From the NCBI GenBank assembly GCA_022826485.1, contig JAJDUU010000028.1, forward strand, positions 1 to 64,000: 64,000 nucleotides of DNA, read 5' to 3'. This DNA is from Chloroflexota bacterium (GTDB lineage Bacteria > Chloroflexota > UBA11872). Both the position numbers and the translations under genes were made by a program. A model generated the notes under the pieces. That model saw only the letters and a list, made by a program, of their open reading frames with translations, made no database searches and had not been told where the DNA came from. This document shows, piece after piece, positions 7,981 through 16,962 of the stretch. Positions within the stretch are counted from its first letter, which is position 1. Each line of letters opens with the position of its first letter.

Positions 7981-8321
7981 GGCTGTCCCGACGTCCCGGC
8001 CGCATGCTCGGGACGAGTACCTTCGCCTTTCTCTACGCCTACGGCGCGGCTGCCCCCCGCGCCGGCCGCAAGATGCGACTCGGTAGGCGCATGCTACCGC
8101 TTTGCGCCCCCAATGCACAACATCTGGGCGCATGGCCACATTATGGCCTATATATGGTGTCTTCCACGGTGTGGACACAGTGCTGTCACCAGATAAGGGG
8201 GAAATCCCGGACAAGCGGGGCCCGGAAGCTTGATTCCGACTCGAAGCGGCGCCCGCCCGCGCGACTAGGAGGGGATTACCCCGTCCAGGGCTGTCCACCG
8301 GCTATCCACAGGCCGGGGGAT
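7981..8321. other. 341-bp regulatory-looking spacer between the small gene and trkA
   Basis: This spacer has no recognised gene. It contains an unusually AT-rich core (about 8111-8165) with a palindrome GGCCA-CATTA-TGGCC at 8134-8148 and two weak NrdR-box-like sites. Near 8302-8310 it has CTATCCACA, one base from a DnaA box. The AT-rich core is the likely promoter of the 7648-7980 gene. Confidence 0.5.
8115..8160 (-). promoter_or_regulatory. Possible tandem NrdR-type boxes
   Basis: 8145-8160 (GGCCTATATATGGTGT) matches about 12 of 16 positions of the NrdR box consensus ACACWATATATWGTGT. 8115-8130 matches about 9 of 16. Their 30-base centre spacing is close to the 31-32 typical of paired NrdR boxes. 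They would serve the small gene upstream of nrdJ. Weak: counted by eye, and an AT-rich promoter could match by chance. Confidence 0.25.
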
Positions 8322-8978
8322 TTAGTCGTCCCCGCTGCTGGCTTCCACGATCTGGGCCAGCTGGTCGTCGCGCCCCACGACGACCAGCACGTCGTCCTCC
8401 TGCACCCGATCGGTCAGCTCCGGCATCACCACCAGCTCGTTGCCGCGCTTGATGGCGAGCACGGCGGCGTTGTGCCGCCCGCGCAGGTCCATGCTGGCCA
8501 GGGTGCGGCCGGCGAACGCCGCGCCGGCCGGGATTTGGGCGATGCCCAGGTGCGGCAGCAGCTCGAAATAGTCCATCGCGCGCGGGGCCTCGACCGACTG
8601 GGCCAGCCGCACGGCCATTTCCTGCTCGGGGAAGATCACGCGGTCCGCGCCAACCCGCTCCAGGATCGTGCGGTGCACGTCGCTCGACGCCTTGGCGAAG
8701 ATAAGCGGCACCTCGAGATTCTTGAGGTGCGTCGTGATCAGCACGCTGGCCTCGACCTCTGCCATCGCCACGATCGCCAACTGCACGTCGGGCGCCCCGA
8801 TCTCGCGCAGCACGTCCTCGTCGGTGGCGTCTCCGGTGACCACGGACTCGATATCCGGGGCGATGTCTTGCACCTCTCCGTGATCCTGATCGATCGCGAC
8901 CACGTCATGCCCCAGGCGCGTGAGGGTGATGGCCAGGTTGCGGCCAAAGCGGCCCAGACCGGCTACGAGGATGTGCAT
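8322..8978 (-). CDS. trkA: Potassium uptake regulatory subunit TrkA/KtrA (RCK domain)
   Basis: A 218-residue cytosolic gating subunit for the TrkH/KtrB channel. It begins with the Rossmann RCK-N domain: ILVAGLGRFGRNLA (3-16) binds the nucleotide, and acidic ends of the second strand (AIDQD near 28-32) and GDAT (about 49-52) complete the site. The RCK-C domain (about 140-215) ends with VLVVVGRDDQLAQI. One RCK unit, as in KtrA/KtrC, rather than the doubled Escherichia coli TrkA. It follows the channel gene by 21 bases on the same strand, so the pair is an operon. Confidence 0.93.
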   Translation of the reverse strand: MHILVAGLGRFGRNLAITLTRLGHDVVAIDQDHGEVQDIAPDIESVVTGDATDEDVLREIGAPDVQLAIVAMAEVEASVLITTHLKNLEVPLIFAKASSDVHRTILERVGADRVIFPEQEMAVRLAQSVEAPRAMDYFELLPHLGIAQIPAGAAFAGRTLASMDLRGRHNAAVLAIKRGNELVVMPELTDRVQEDDVLVVVGRDDQLAQIVEASSGDD

Positions 8979-8999
8979 GCGGGGATCGCTCGCTGACAG

Positions 9000-10445
9000 C
9001 TAGCCAACTTTGATCGTTTCCTCCGGAAATTGGATCAGCTCGGGCCGCTCGCGCGTCACCAGCGCCTGCGCCAGGGTCAGCGCGCCCAGCCGGCCGACGA
9101 ACATCGCGACCACCAGCACCGCTTTCGAGACCACCGAGAGGTCGGGCGTGATGCCGGTCGAGTATCCCACTACCGCAAAGGCCGAGATCGACTCGAACAG
9201 CAGGTTGCCCAGCGGGTGGCCCGATTCGCGCTCGGCCACGCTCATCACCAGCGTGGCCAGGAACACGGCCATCACGGAAAGCAGCACGACCGTGAGCGCC
9301 CGGGTCACCGTGACGGTGGCGATGGTGCGGCCGAAGGCCGTCGGTGAGCGGTGCCCGCGAATGTGGGACACCGCCGCCACGGTCAGCACGCCGATCGTGT
9401 TGAGCGTCACGCCGCCCGCGACCGACGCGGACGCCCCGCCGATGAACATCAGCAGCATGATGGCGGTCCAGGCGTCCAACCCCAGCGCGCCGAGATCCAC
9501 GGTCGTGAGTCCCGCGGTGCGATTGATGGTGTGAAAGGCGGCCGTGACCGTCCGCCCGCCCAGGTCGTCGTCGGCGATGGCGCCGCCGAAGGTCGGCGTG
9601 AGGATCCACAGGACCACGAACCCGACAATCGACACGACGAACATGGTGGTCAGTACCAGCTTGCTCTCCAGCGAGAGGCGGCGCCACGAGCGCCGGCGCA
9701 GCCCATCGAAGATCACCGTGAACCCCACCCCGCCCAGAACGCTGAGCGCGCCAAATGCCGCCAGCACGTTGGTGGCGTCCACCAGGCGTCCCATGCTGGC
9801 GGCGCCGGGCTCCACGTTGAATCCGGCGTTGGTGAAGGCCGAGATCGCGTGGAAGGCCGACCACCACAGGGGATTCTCTATCGCCGCGTCGCCGCTGGCG
9901 TACCACAGCACGAACCCGAACCCGACGGCCTCGGCGAACAGCGTCAATGCGGCGACGCGCCAAATCAGCCCCAGCAATCCGCCGGGCTGGTCCAGCCCCA
10001 ACGGCGTTCCGAAAAGGAGATGCTCGCGCGACGAGGTGCGCCGCCCGGCCAGCGTCAGGATCACCACCGCGCCGGTCACGAATCCAAGCGCGCCCACCTG
10101 GATCAGCACCAGGATCACGGCCTCGCCGAACGCAGTCCAGTGGTCCGCGGTCGAGACCACCGTGAGGCCCGTCACGCAGACGGCCGAGGTGGCCGTGAAG
10201 AGCGCGGTGATGACGTCGGTACCGCCGCCCTCGCTGGCAAAGGGCAGCAACAGCAAAATCGTGCCCACGGCGATCAGGGCCGCGAAGCCCGCGGCCAGGG
10301 TCACGCCCGGCCGCGACGTGCCGGGCGCCCGGGAACGCTTGCCGGCCTGCAGCCGTTGGGTCGCGCGGCGGCGCAGCGTGACCACGCGATCCGACAGCCC
10401 CAGGGGCTCCGGGATTCCCGGTGCGCCGCGGCGGCTAATGCTCAT
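9000..10445 (-). CDS. trkH: Potassium transporter TrkH/KtrB membrane subunit
   Basis: A 481-residue channel-like transporter with the four-fold pore-loop layout of the Trk/Ktr/HKT family. Recognisable loops are TSAVCVTGLTVV (first filter, near residue 90), FHAISAFTNAGFN (second, near 200) and FHTINRTAGLTTVDLG (third, near 310). The last is near SISAFAVVGYSTG (about 410). Each carries a filter glycine. The N-terminal 45 residues are basic and cytosolic. ATG at 10445 has GGGTGGG directly upstream. It is the first gene of the trkH-trkA operon. Confidence 0.95.
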   Translation of the reverse strand: MSISRRGAPGIPEPLGLSDRVVTLRRRATQRLQAGKRSRAPGTSRPGVTLAAGFAALIAVGTILLLLPFASEGGGTDVITALFTATSAVCVTGLTVVSTADHWTAFGEAVILVLIQVGALGFVTGAVVILTLAGRRTSSREHLLFGTPLGLDQPGGLLGLIWRVAALTLFAEAVGFGFVLWYASGDAAIENPLWWSAFHAISAFTNAGFNVEPGAASMGRLVDATNVLAAFGALSVLGGVGFTVIFDGLRRRSWRRLSLESKLVLTTMFVVSIVGFVVLWILTPTFGGAIADDDLGGRTVTAAFHTINRTAGLTTVDLGALGLDAWTAIMLLMFIGGASASVAGGVTLNTIGVLTVAAVSHIRGHRSPTAFGRTIATVTVTRALTVVLLSVMAVFLATLVMSVAERESGHPLGNLLFESISAFAVVGYSTGITPDLSVVSKAVLVVAMFVGRLGALTLAQALVTRERPELIQFPEETIKVG

Positions 10446-10577
10446 CCCACCCCCGAAATCCGACGCAGCCTAGCGCGCCGTCATGGCCGGCGTGATGGCT
10501 CGCGCCGCACCATCATGCGCCGTTTAGCGCGCGGTCGCTATGGCTGCGGTGCGAACGGCGTTGGGACGGCGCGCGGT

Positions 10578-11387
10578 CTACTCGAAGGCGAAGTTGGCCC
10601 GCACCACGGCGCGGATCATCACCTGTCCCGGAGGCGCCGCCGCGGCCAGCTTCGCCTGCGCCGGATCCACCTTCTTGGCAATTGCCGGGTGTACGTCGAC
10701 CTCTTCTTGAATGTTGATCAAGCCCGCCACCCGGCCCTGCAGCGCCTCGGCGATGGCCCGAGCCTTCTTGGCGGCGTCGATGGTCGCCAGGCGCAGCGCG
10801 TCCTCGGTGTGCGCTCCGTCGTCGGCCAGGGTGTAGGTCAGCGAGTGCAGGGCGTCGGCGCCGGCCGCGAATCCCGCGTCCACCACATCCGCCGCGCGAT
10901 CGAGCTTCGCGACGCGGATCCTGATCGACGTTGTGGCGGTGTAGCCGGTCGGCGCGCCCGCGCGCTCTCTGCCCTGGTAGGTAGGCGCCAGGGCGACGCC
11001 GCCGATCTGCACGTCATGGTCGTCGAGGCCGATGTCGTCGAGGTCTCTGACGGCCTCCGCCACGCCACTGGCAGCCTCGGCCGCATCGGCTCCCGCAGCC
11101 GCGGCCGAGGCCGCATTGGCCTCGACGCTGAAGACGACGATGGCCAGATCCGGCGTGCGCACCAACTCCCCCACGCCGATGACGTGCACACCCTGCGGCT
11201 GCTCCGGCGGCAAGAATTGCGGCAGGCCGCCGACGTCGACGGTGGCCGCGAGTTCCTCTTCCTCAGGCGCCGCACCCGCCTGGAATTGCTGCAGCGCCAG
11301 GAATCCCAGGACGATCAGCGCGGCCACCAGCACGACGATGAGGCCGATCTGGTAGATCCACGGGAGACGCCGGAAGAGCGCAAACAC
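10578..11387 (-). CDS. SIMPL-domain (DUF541) protein with N-terminal membrane anchor
   Basis: A 269-residue protein. Residues 10-35 form one strong hydrophobic helix after a short basic start, so the rest is likely outside the membrane. The SIMPL domain follows from about residue 62: VIGVGELVRTPDLAIVVFSVEA, then YTATTSIRIRVAKLDRAADVVDAGFAAGAD, and near the end the AxxKARAIAEAL helix. The final strand MIRAVVRANFAFE is typical of the family. Bacterial SIMPL proteins (YggE, BP26) are linked to stress protection, but no activity is known. It stands alone upstream of the trk genes on the same strand, with a 132-base gap. Confidence 0.85.
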   Translation of the reverse strand: MFALFRRLPWIYQIGLIVVLVAALIVLGFLALQQFQAGAAPEEEELAATVDVGGLPQFLPPEQPQGVHVIGVGELVRTPDLAIVVFSVEANAASAAAAGADAAEAASGVAEAVRDLDDIGLDDHDVQIGGVALAPTYQGRERAGAPTGYTATTSIRIRVAKLDRAADVVDAGFAAGADALHSLTYTLADDGAHTEDALRLATIDAAKKARAIAEALQGRVAGLINIQEEVDVHPAIAKKVDPAQAKLAAAAPPGQVMIRAVVRANFAFE

Positions 11388-11502
11388 GGACTAGGCCTGT
11401 CGATTCAGGGGCTGAGGCGGCCGACGCCGCTTGTCGAGCATAGGAAGGCGCGGCGCGACGGGGCAACTCCCAGCGTTGCCCCCGCGCCGCCGAAGGTCCG
11501 CC

Positions 11503-12108
11503 TTAGCCGCCGAAGCGGCGAGCGGCCTCGTCCCAGTTCACGACGTTCCACCACGCCGCGATGTAGTCCGGCCGCTTGTTCTGGTAGTTCAGGTAGTAGG
11601 CGTGCTCCCACACGTCCAGCCCCAGGATCGGCGTTCCCGAACCGTCCATCAGCGGGCTGTCCTGGTTCGGCGTGCTGGTGACGGCCAGCGAGCCGTCGGC
11701 CTGCTTGATCAGCCAGGCCCAGCCGGAGCCGAAACGGGTCGTGGCGGCCTGCGCAAATTCGTCCTTGAACGCGTCCAGGCTGCCGAAGGCGCTGTCGATC
11801 GCCGCGGCGAGCGCGCCACTGGGCGCTCCGCCGTCCGGGCCGAGCACCGTCCAGAAGAGGCTGTGGTTGGCGTGACCGCCCGCGTTGTTGCGCACGGCGG
11901 TGCGAATGCCTTCCGGCACCGCGCTCAGATCGGCGATCAGGTCCTCCACGCACATCGCGGCCAGGTCCGGGTGGTCGGCCAGCGCGTTGTTCGCGTTCAT
12001 GATGTAGGTCGCGTGATGCCGATCGTGATGGATCTCCATCGTCCGCGCGTCGATATGCGGCTCCAGCGCGTCGAACGCGTACGGCAGCGGCGGCAGTTCA
12101 TAGCCCAT
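11503..12108 (-). CDS. sodA: Superoxide dismutase, Fe/Mn type
   Basis: A 201-residue cytosolic enzyme that converts superoxide to hydrogen peroxide and oxygen. The four metal ligands are visible: His in [13 protein letters not shown] (near residue 26), His in [13 protein letters not shown] (near 80), and Asp and His in [14 protein letters not shown] (near 165-169). [10 protein letters not shown], and glycine in GPDGG following it, resemble manganese-type enzymes, but metal choice cannot be settled by eye. The start is ATG at 12108 with GGTGAGGAGA upstream; the open frame to 12246 is not family-like. A second, Cu/Zn-type dismutase is encoded at 17947-18510. Confidence 0.96.
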   Translation of the reverse strand: MGYELPPLPYAFDALEPHIDARTMEIHHDRHHATYIMNANNALADHPDLAAMCVEDLIADLSAVPEGIRTAVRNNAGGHANHSLFWTVLGPDGGAPSGALAAAIDSAFGSLDAFKDEFAQAATTRFGSGWAWLIKQADGSLAVTSTPNQDSPLMDGSGTPILGLDVWEHAYYLNYQNKRPDYIAAWWNVVNWDEAARRFGG

Positions 12109-12220
12109 GCGGGTCTCCTCACCAGGCGGGCACATAGACCCAGGGTGGGTCGGATGCGATGAGAATCGTGCCCAATCGTAGCCTGCCGACGGAGTTGTAC
12201 GAAAACCCGCGCGGCGTCCG

Positions 12221-12226
12221 TATACT
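12221..12226 (+). promoter_or_regulatory. Possible -10 element upstream of tRNA-Leu(UAG)
   Basis: TATACT lies 62 bases before the tRNA. The best upstream partner, TTGTAC at 12195-12200, is 20 bases away, longer than the usual 17. Weak. Confidence 0.3.
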
Positions 12227-12288
12227 TGCCGCGGTGCCGTGCACACGCCCCGGTCCAGAACCCAGCCCTCGTGCGGCTCAGGTCGAGC

Positions 12289-12372
12289 GGGGAAGTGTCG
12301 GAACTGGTAGACGAGCGTGATTTAGGATCACGTGGAGATTTCTCCGTGAGAGTTCGAGTCTCTCCTTCCCCA
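12289..12372 (+). tRNA. tRNA-Leu, anticodon UAG
   Basis: Acceptor stem GGGGAAG (12289-12295) pairs with CTTCCCC (12365-12371), and A is the discriminator base. The anticodon stem CGTGA/TCACG holds loop TTTAGGA with anticodon TAG, reading CTA codons. A long variable arm (GGAGATTTCTCC) marks a class II tRNA, and the T arm is GAGAG-TTCGAGT-CTCTC. The CCA end is not encoded. It precedes tig by 51 bases on the same strand. Confidence 0.96.
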
Positions 12373-12423
12373 CCTGAACGCCCCGCCGCCGATCGCGGGG
12401 CGCGTTGGAGCGTGTGAGCACCC

Positions 12424-13839
12424 ATGCAGGCCACCGCCAGCAAGCTCGAGGGCAGTCGCGTCCGGCTCGACGTCGAGGTAGGCCCCGAGGATCTCCAGCG
12501 GGAATACGCGCGCGCCATTCGTCGCGTCTCCGGCCGGGTGAGCATTCCCGGCTTCCGCCGCGGCAAGGCGCCGCGCCGGATCGTGGAGAGCTACGTCGGC
12601 GCGGAGGCGGTCATGCGCGAGATGGTCGAGCATGTGGTGCCGCGGGCCTACACCGACGCGGTGGAGCAGACCGGCGTCGAGCCGCTCGATCAGCCGGAGC
12701 TCGATCTGCCCGACGTGCCATCCCTCGACGCGCCGCTGGTGTTCTCCGCCGAGGTCGCCGTCGCGCCCGACGTCGAGCTGGGCGACGTGTCCGCCCTTGA
12801 CGTCGAGGCCGAAACGCCCGAGGTGTCCGAGGAGGACGTCGAAGCCCAGGTGACGGAGCTGCGCGACATGCGCACGACCTGGGATCCCGTCGAGCGGGCG
12901 GCGCAACTCGACGACATGGTCCAGGTTGAGATTTCCATCGACGCAGCCGGGCTGCCGGAACCGGAACGCGAGCCCCAGGTCTACTCCGTGCGGCTCGGCC
13001 AAAACGGATTTCCCGCCGAGTTCGACCAAGAGCTCACCGGCACGTCGGCGGGCGACGAATACGCCTTTGAGAGCGAGATTCCGCTCGACGATCCAAATCC
13101 CGATCTCCGCGGGCGGCGCGTGACGTTCAGCGGCGCCGTGGAGAGCGTGAGCGAGGCGCGCCTGCCGGACCTGGACGATGCCTTCGCGCAAACCATGGCC
13201 GGGCTGGACTCCATGGACGCGCTGCGCGCCGACATTCGCGAGCGCATGCTGGAACAGCGCCGCATCGAGGCTCAGGCCAAGCTCGAGGACGACGTGCTCG
13301 ACGCGCTCGTCGACGCCTCCACCTTCGAGGTGCCGGCGGTGCTCGTGGAGCAGGAGCACGGGGCGCTCTTGGAGCGGGAAACGCAGGCCCTGGTGTCGCG
13401 CGGTGTCGCGGTCGATACCTACCTCGGCTCGATGGGCCAGACCCGGGACGAATGGGAGCAGCAGCTGCGCGAGCAGGCCGTGTTGCGCGTGAATCGCGGC
13501 ATCGTGCTGGAGCACTACGCCGACGCCGAGGAGATTCAGGCGGACGGCGACGAAGTCGTCGAGGAAATCGATCGCGTCGCGGCCGGCTATCCCGAGGCGC
13601 GGCAGGACACGGTGCGCCGCTCGCTGGCCCGCGACGAGGGGCGAGCCCGTATCGAATCCGCCATTCGAAATCGCAAGGCGTTAGCTAAGCTTGTGGAGGC
13701 GGTCACCGGCCACGCCGGGCCCGCGCATGACCAGCAGGCCGAGCACGACCCGGACCCCGACGTAGCGGCGGTGGCGGACGCCGCGGCGACGGAGGCCGAG
13801 CCGGGCGAAGCCCCGGAGTCGGAATCAGCCACCTCCTAG
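12424..13839 (+). CDS. tig: Trigger factor, ribosome-associated chaperone and prolyl isomerase
   Basis: A 471-residue chaperone that meets nascent chains at the ribosome exit tunnel. The N-terminal ribosome-binding domain shows the signature GFRRGKAP (residues about 43-50). The central FKBP-type region (about 150-245) is present but weakly conserved. The long helical C-terminal domain runs to about residue 430 and is followed by a 40-residue acidic, Ala/Glu-rich tail ([13 protein letters not shown]). The ATG at 12424 begins [19 protein letters not shown], the usual family start. It is the first gene of tig-clpP-clpX, the standard order for coupling folding and proteolysis. Confidence 0.96.
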   Translation: MQATASKLEGSRVRLDVEVGPEDLQREYARAIRRVSGRVSIPGFRRGKAPRRIVESYVGAEAVMREMVEHVVPRAYTDAVEQTGVEPLDQPELDLPDVPSLDAPLVFSAEVAVAPDVELGDVSALDVEAETPEVSEEDVEAQVTELRDMRTTWDPVERAAQLDDMVQVEISIDAAGLPEPEREPQVYSVRLGQNGFPAEFDQELTGTSAGDEYAFESEIPLDDPNPDLRGRRVTFSGAVESVSEARLPDLDDAFAQTMAGLDSMDALRADIRERMLEQRRIEAQAKLEDDVLDALVDASTFEVPAVLVEQEHGALLERETQALVSRGVAVDTYLGSMGQTRDEWEQQLREQAVLRVNRGIVLEHYADAEEIQADGDEVVEEIDRVAAGYPEARQDTVRRSLARDEGRARIESAIRNRKALAKLVEAVTGHAGPAHDQQAEHDPDPDVAAVADAAATEAEPGEAPESESATS

Positions 13840-13865
13840 CAACGGCAACGAAAAGAGTCACCGGC

Positions 13866-14477
13866 ATGGGTTTTCTCGTCCCCTACGTCATCGAGACCAC
13901 GGACCGCGGCGAGCGCGGCATGGATATCTACTCGCGCCTGCTCCGTGACCGGATCATCTTCTTGGGGACGCCGATCGACGACGCCGTGGCCAACACGATC
14001 ATCGCTCAGCTGCTGCTGCTCACCAGCGAGGACTCCGAGGCCGACATTTACATGTACATCAACTCGCCGGGCGGCAGCGTCGCCGCGGGCCTGGCGATCT
14101 ACGACACGATGCAGCATGTGGCGAACGACGTCGCCACGACCTGCCTCGGCCTGGCCGCCAGCATGGGCTGCGTGATTCTGGCGGGCGGCGCGCAGGGCAA
14201 GCGCTCCGCGCTCCCAAACAGCACCATGCTCCTGCACCAGCCGGCGCAGGGCATCGAGGGCTTCGTGCAAGCCACCGACCTCGAGATCCGCACCCGCGAG
14301 ATCATCAAGGTGCGCGAGCGGCTGGAGGGCATTCTGGTCGAGTCGACCGGACAGCCCAGGGAACGCATCCACCAGGACACGGACCGGGACTACTACCTGA
14401 CCGCGCCCGAGGCCGTGGAGTACGGCATCATCGACAACATCATGCCGGCGCGCGAGACTGCCGACGGTGCCGAATAG
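13866..14477 (+). CDS. clpP: ATP-dependent Clp protease proteolytic subunit
   Basis: A 203-residue serine peptidase that forms the 14-mer degradation chamber fed by ClpX. The catalytic triad is visible: Ser99 in GLAASMG, His124 in MLLHQPA, and Asp near 173 in [23 protein letters not shown] (about 66-73) supplies the oxyanion-hole glycines. The first residues, [11 protein letters not shown], resemble mature ClpP, so little or no propeptide is present. The gene lies 26 bases after tig and 42 before clpX, as one operon. Confidence 0.97.
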   Translation: MGFLVPYVIETTDRGERGMDIYSRLLRDRIIFLGTPIDDAVANTIIAQLLLLTSEDSEADIYMYINSPGGSVAAGLAIYDTMQHVANDVATTCLGLAASMGCVILAGGAQGKRSALPNSTMLLHQPAQGIEGFVQATDLEIRTREIIKVRERLEGILVESTGQPRERIHQDTDRDYYLTAPEAVEYGIIDNIMPARETADGAE

Positions 14478-14519
14478 CGCAGCGCCGAGGCGAATCCCTC
14501 GGCCGCACGGGAGGCTCTG

Positions 14520-15788
14520 ATGGCCCGCGGCCGCTCGCCACGCACCAGCTATAGCTGCTCGTTCTGCGGCAAGACCCAGGAGCAGGTGCGCCGCCTCATC
14601 ACCGGGTCCGCCGGCGTCTACATCTGCAACGAGTGCGTGGATTTCTGCACCAGCATCATCAACGACGAGCAGGCGCGCACGCCCGGGCCTCGCCCGCTGG
14701 CCGGCGGCATCCCCACGCCCGAGCGGATCTTCGAGCAGCTGAGCGAGTACGTCATCGGCCAGGAACGCGCCAAGAAGATCGTTTCGGTCGCCGTCTACAA
14801 CCACTACAAGCGCGTGGCCGCCGGTCCCATGGCGGACGACGTCGAGTTGCAGAAGACCAACGTGCTGCTTGTTGGACTGACCGGCGTCGGCAAGACCGAG
14901 ATTGCGCGCACCCTGGCCCGCATTCTCAACGTGCCCTTCTGCATTACCGACGCCACCGCGCTCACCGAGGCGGGCTACGTCGGCGAGGACGTGGAGAACA
15001 TCCTCCTGCGCCTGATCCAGACCGCCGACTACGACATTGCGCGCGCCCAGACGGGCATCATCTACGTGGACGAGATCGACAAGGTCGCGCGCAAGGCCGA
15101 CAACCCGTCGATCACGCGGGACGTTTCCGGCGAGGGCGTCCAGCAGGCGCTGCTCAAAATCATCGAGGGCGCGGTGGTCAACGTGCCGCCGCAGGGCGGA
15201 CGCAAGCATCCCCACCAGGACTTCATTCAGATCGACACGCGCGACATCCTGTTCATCTGCGGCGGCGCCTTCGAGGGTCTCGACCGCATCATCAGCCGGC
15301 GGCTTGGACGCGGACCGCGGATCGGCTACGCCGACGGCGAAACGTCCGGCGAGGCCGTCAGCGTGGTGCACGAGGTCATCGCCGACGACCTGCTCAAATA
15401 CGGACTCATCCCCGAGTTTGTCGGCAGGCTCCCGGTCGCCGCGGCGCTTGACGCGCTCGAGAAGGACGACCTGGTCCGGATCCTCACCGAGCCCAAGACG
15501 TCGCTGGTGCGGCAATACCAGAAGCTGTTCTCGATGGACAAGGTCGAGCTGCAATTCACCGATCCGGCGCTGGAGGCCATCGCCGAGCGCGCCCTCGAGA
15601 GCAAGACCGGCGCCCGCGGGCTCCGCACGACGCTCGAAGAGTTGCTGCTCGACACCATGTTCAGCCTTCCGTCCGAGCGCGACGTCCGCACCGTCGTCGT
15701 GACGCCCGAGGCGGTCAACGACGACGCCGAGCTCATCCGCGTCACCCAGGCGCCCGAACCCGCCCGCGCCGCCGAGGAAACCGCCTAG
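14520..15788 (+). CDS. clpX: ATP-dependent Clp protease ATP-binding subunit ClpX
   Basis: A 422-residue AAA+ unfoldase. The N-terminal zinc domain is CSFC and CNEC (about residues 13-41). The Walker A motif reads GLTGVGKTE (about 120-128); most ClpX proteins have GPTGxGKT, so Leu replaces the usual Pro. The pore loop GYVGEDVEN, Walker [14 protein letters not shown], and IPEFVGRLP sensor region are standard. The ClpP-docking loop, usually IGF, reads IGY (RIGYADG), a conservative change. The gene closes the tig-clpP-clpX cluster and is followed by a hairpin repeat at 15807-15841 that probably ends transcription. Confidence 0.97.
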   Translation: MARGRSPRTSYSCSFCGKTQEQVRRLITGSAGVYICNECVDFCTSIINDEQARTPGPRPLAGGIPTPERIFEQLSEYVIGQERAKKIVSVAVYNHYKRVAAGPMADDVELQKTNVLLVGLTGVGKTEIARTLARILNVPFCITDATALTEAGYVGEDVENILLRLIQTADYDIARAQTGIIYVDEIDKVARKADNPSITRDVSGEGVQQALLKIIEGAVVNVPPQGGRKHPHQDFIQIDTRDILFICGGAFEGLDRIISRRLGRGPRIGYADGETSGEAVSVVHEVIADDLLKYGLIPEFVGRLPVAAALDALEKDDLVRILTEPKTSLVRQYQKLFSMDKVELQFTDPALEAIAERALESKTGARGLRTTLEELLLDTMFSLPSERDVRTVVVTPEAVNDDAELIRVTQAPEPARAAEETA

Positions 15789-15806
15789 GCAATCGCCGAT
15801 CGAACT

Positions 15807-15841
15807 CCTTCCCCCTTCGAGGGGGAAGGTTGGGATGGGGG
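15807..15841. repeat. Hairpin repeat after clpX, likely bidirectional terminator
   Basis: CCTTCCCCCTT-CG-AGGGGGAAGG is a perfect stem, followed by TTGGGATGGGGG. A near-identical copy occurs at 56763-56801, downstream of rny, and a looser relative at 39580-39605. As it lies right after a gene end it may work as a terminator, though no T-run follows. Confidence 0.7.
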
Positions 15842-15923
15842 TCTCCGGTGGGCTTCCCGGTTCCCATCACCGCCCGTCCGGCACAATCGGCGCAACCGTC
15901 GATCCCCCCGACCGGAGACCAGC

Positions 15924-16805
15924 ATGCGTCGCTCCACCCGCCTGCGCCGGCGCCTCGACCGCGACGAGATCATCGTGCTGCCGGGCGCCTACGACGCCCT
16001 CTCGGCCACCCTGATCGAGCAGGCCGGTTTCGAACAGTTCTTCACCACCGGCTTCGGTCTGGCCGCCAGCACGCTCGGCGTCCCCGACATCGGGCTGCTC
16101 ACGCAGACGGAAATCATCGAGCGCTCCCGGCGGATCGCCAGCGTGGTGGACATCCCGCTGGTCGCCGACATGGACACCGGCTACGGCAGCCCGCTCAACG
16201 TCATTCGCACCGTGACGGAGTGCGTGCAGGGCGACATCGGCGGCGTGATCCTGGAGGACCAGGAGTGGCCCAAGCGCTGCGGTCACCTGGAGGGCAAGCG
16301 CGTCATCCCGCGCGAGGACCACGTGCAAAAGCTGCGCGCCGCCGTGCATGCCCGCGGCGACGACGACCTGGTCATCATCGCCCGCACCGACGCGCGCGCG
16401 GTCAATGACATGGACGACGCCATCGACCGCGGTCGCGCCTATCACGCCGCCGGGGCCGACGTGGTGTTCATCGAGGCGCCGCGCTCGCGCGACGAGCTGG
16501 GCGCCATTCGCGACGCGTTCCCAGCCGACGTGCCGCTGTTCGCCAACATGATCGAGGACGGCGCAACGCCGTTCTTGTCCGCGTCGGAGTTGCAGGACCT
16601 CGGTTTTCGCATGGTGGTCTATCCGCTGTCCGGTCTATTCGCCACCGCCGCCGTGCTCCGCGGCGTCTTCGGCGCGCTGCACAGCACCGGCACCACCACC
16701 GGCGCGGGACCCATGACGGGACTCGAGGAGTTCAAGACGCTCATCGGACTCGATCGGTTCAACGCCCTCGAAGCCGAGTTCGCCTCGAACGGCAGCGAGG
16801 GCTAG
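15924..16805 (+). CDS. Isocitrate lyase/PEP mutase superfamily enzyme (methylisocitrate lyase-like)
   Basis: A 293-residue TIM-barrel protein of the ICL/PEPM superfamily. These enzymes make or break carbon-carbon or carbon-phosphorus bonds next to a carboxylate, with Mg2+ held by acidic residues. Seen in order: LPGAYDALSA (about 19-28), the DMDTGYG metal motif (about 86-92), EDQEWPKRCGHLEGK (about 113-127) with the active-site cysteine of the KKCGH type, and IARTDAR (about 154-160). The KRCGH loop with cysteine points to the lyase side (methylisocitrate, dimethylmalate or related lyase) rather than PEP mutase. No prpC/prpD genes are nearby, so the substrate is open. Confidence 0.88.
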   Translation: MRRSTRLRRRLDRDEIIVLPGAYDALSATLIEQAGFEQFFTTGFGLAASTLGVPDIGLLTQTEIIERSRRIASVVDIPLVADMDTGYGSPLNVIRTVTECVQGDIGGVILEDQEWPKRCGHLEGKRVIPREDHVQKLRAAVHARGDDDLVIIARTDARAVNDMDDAIDRGRAYHAAGADVVFIEAPRSRDELGAIRDAFPADVPLFANMIEDGATPFLSASELQDLGFRMVVYPLSGLFATAAVLRGVFGALHSTGTTTGAGPMTGLEEFKTLIGLDRFNALEAEFASNGSEG

Positions 16806-16850
16806 AGTCCCGGCGGCCGGTATACCCACGGCATTTCGGTCGCACCCAAT

Positions 16851-16932
16851 GTCATTTCGAACGCAGTGAGAAATCTAAAGACGTCGGTGCAGGCTCCGCG
16901 CCCCTTAGATTCCTCGCGTTGCTCGGAATGAC
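16851..16932. repeat. Large imperfect inverted repeat, about 28-bp arms
   Basis: Left arm 16851-16879 starts GTCATTTCGAACGCAGTG, and right arm 16905-16932 ends TTGCTCGGAATGAC. The arms are imperfect reverse complements around a GC-rich loop. A single related arm is found at 56603-56631. It lies between two convergent genes and may act as a terminator; it looks like a dispersed repeat family. Confidence 0.85.
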
Positions 16933-16962
16933 ACTCAGGGACGATCGAAGTGACGGCGCCGG

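Noticed and set aside
8160-8312. DnaA-box-like sites (CTATCCACA at 8302-8310, GTGTGGACA near 8167)
   Set aside because: Only one site is one base from consensus, there is no cluster and no dnaA/dnaN beside it; not enough for an origin.
9351-11681. 776-residue plus-strand frame opposite trkH, the SIMPL gene and sodA
   Set aside because: Crosses three recognised genes antisense and has the Arg/His/Gly composition of a high-GC shadow frame.
13836-15554. 572-residue minus-strand frame opposite clpP and clpX
   Set aside because: Antisense shadow of two certain genes.
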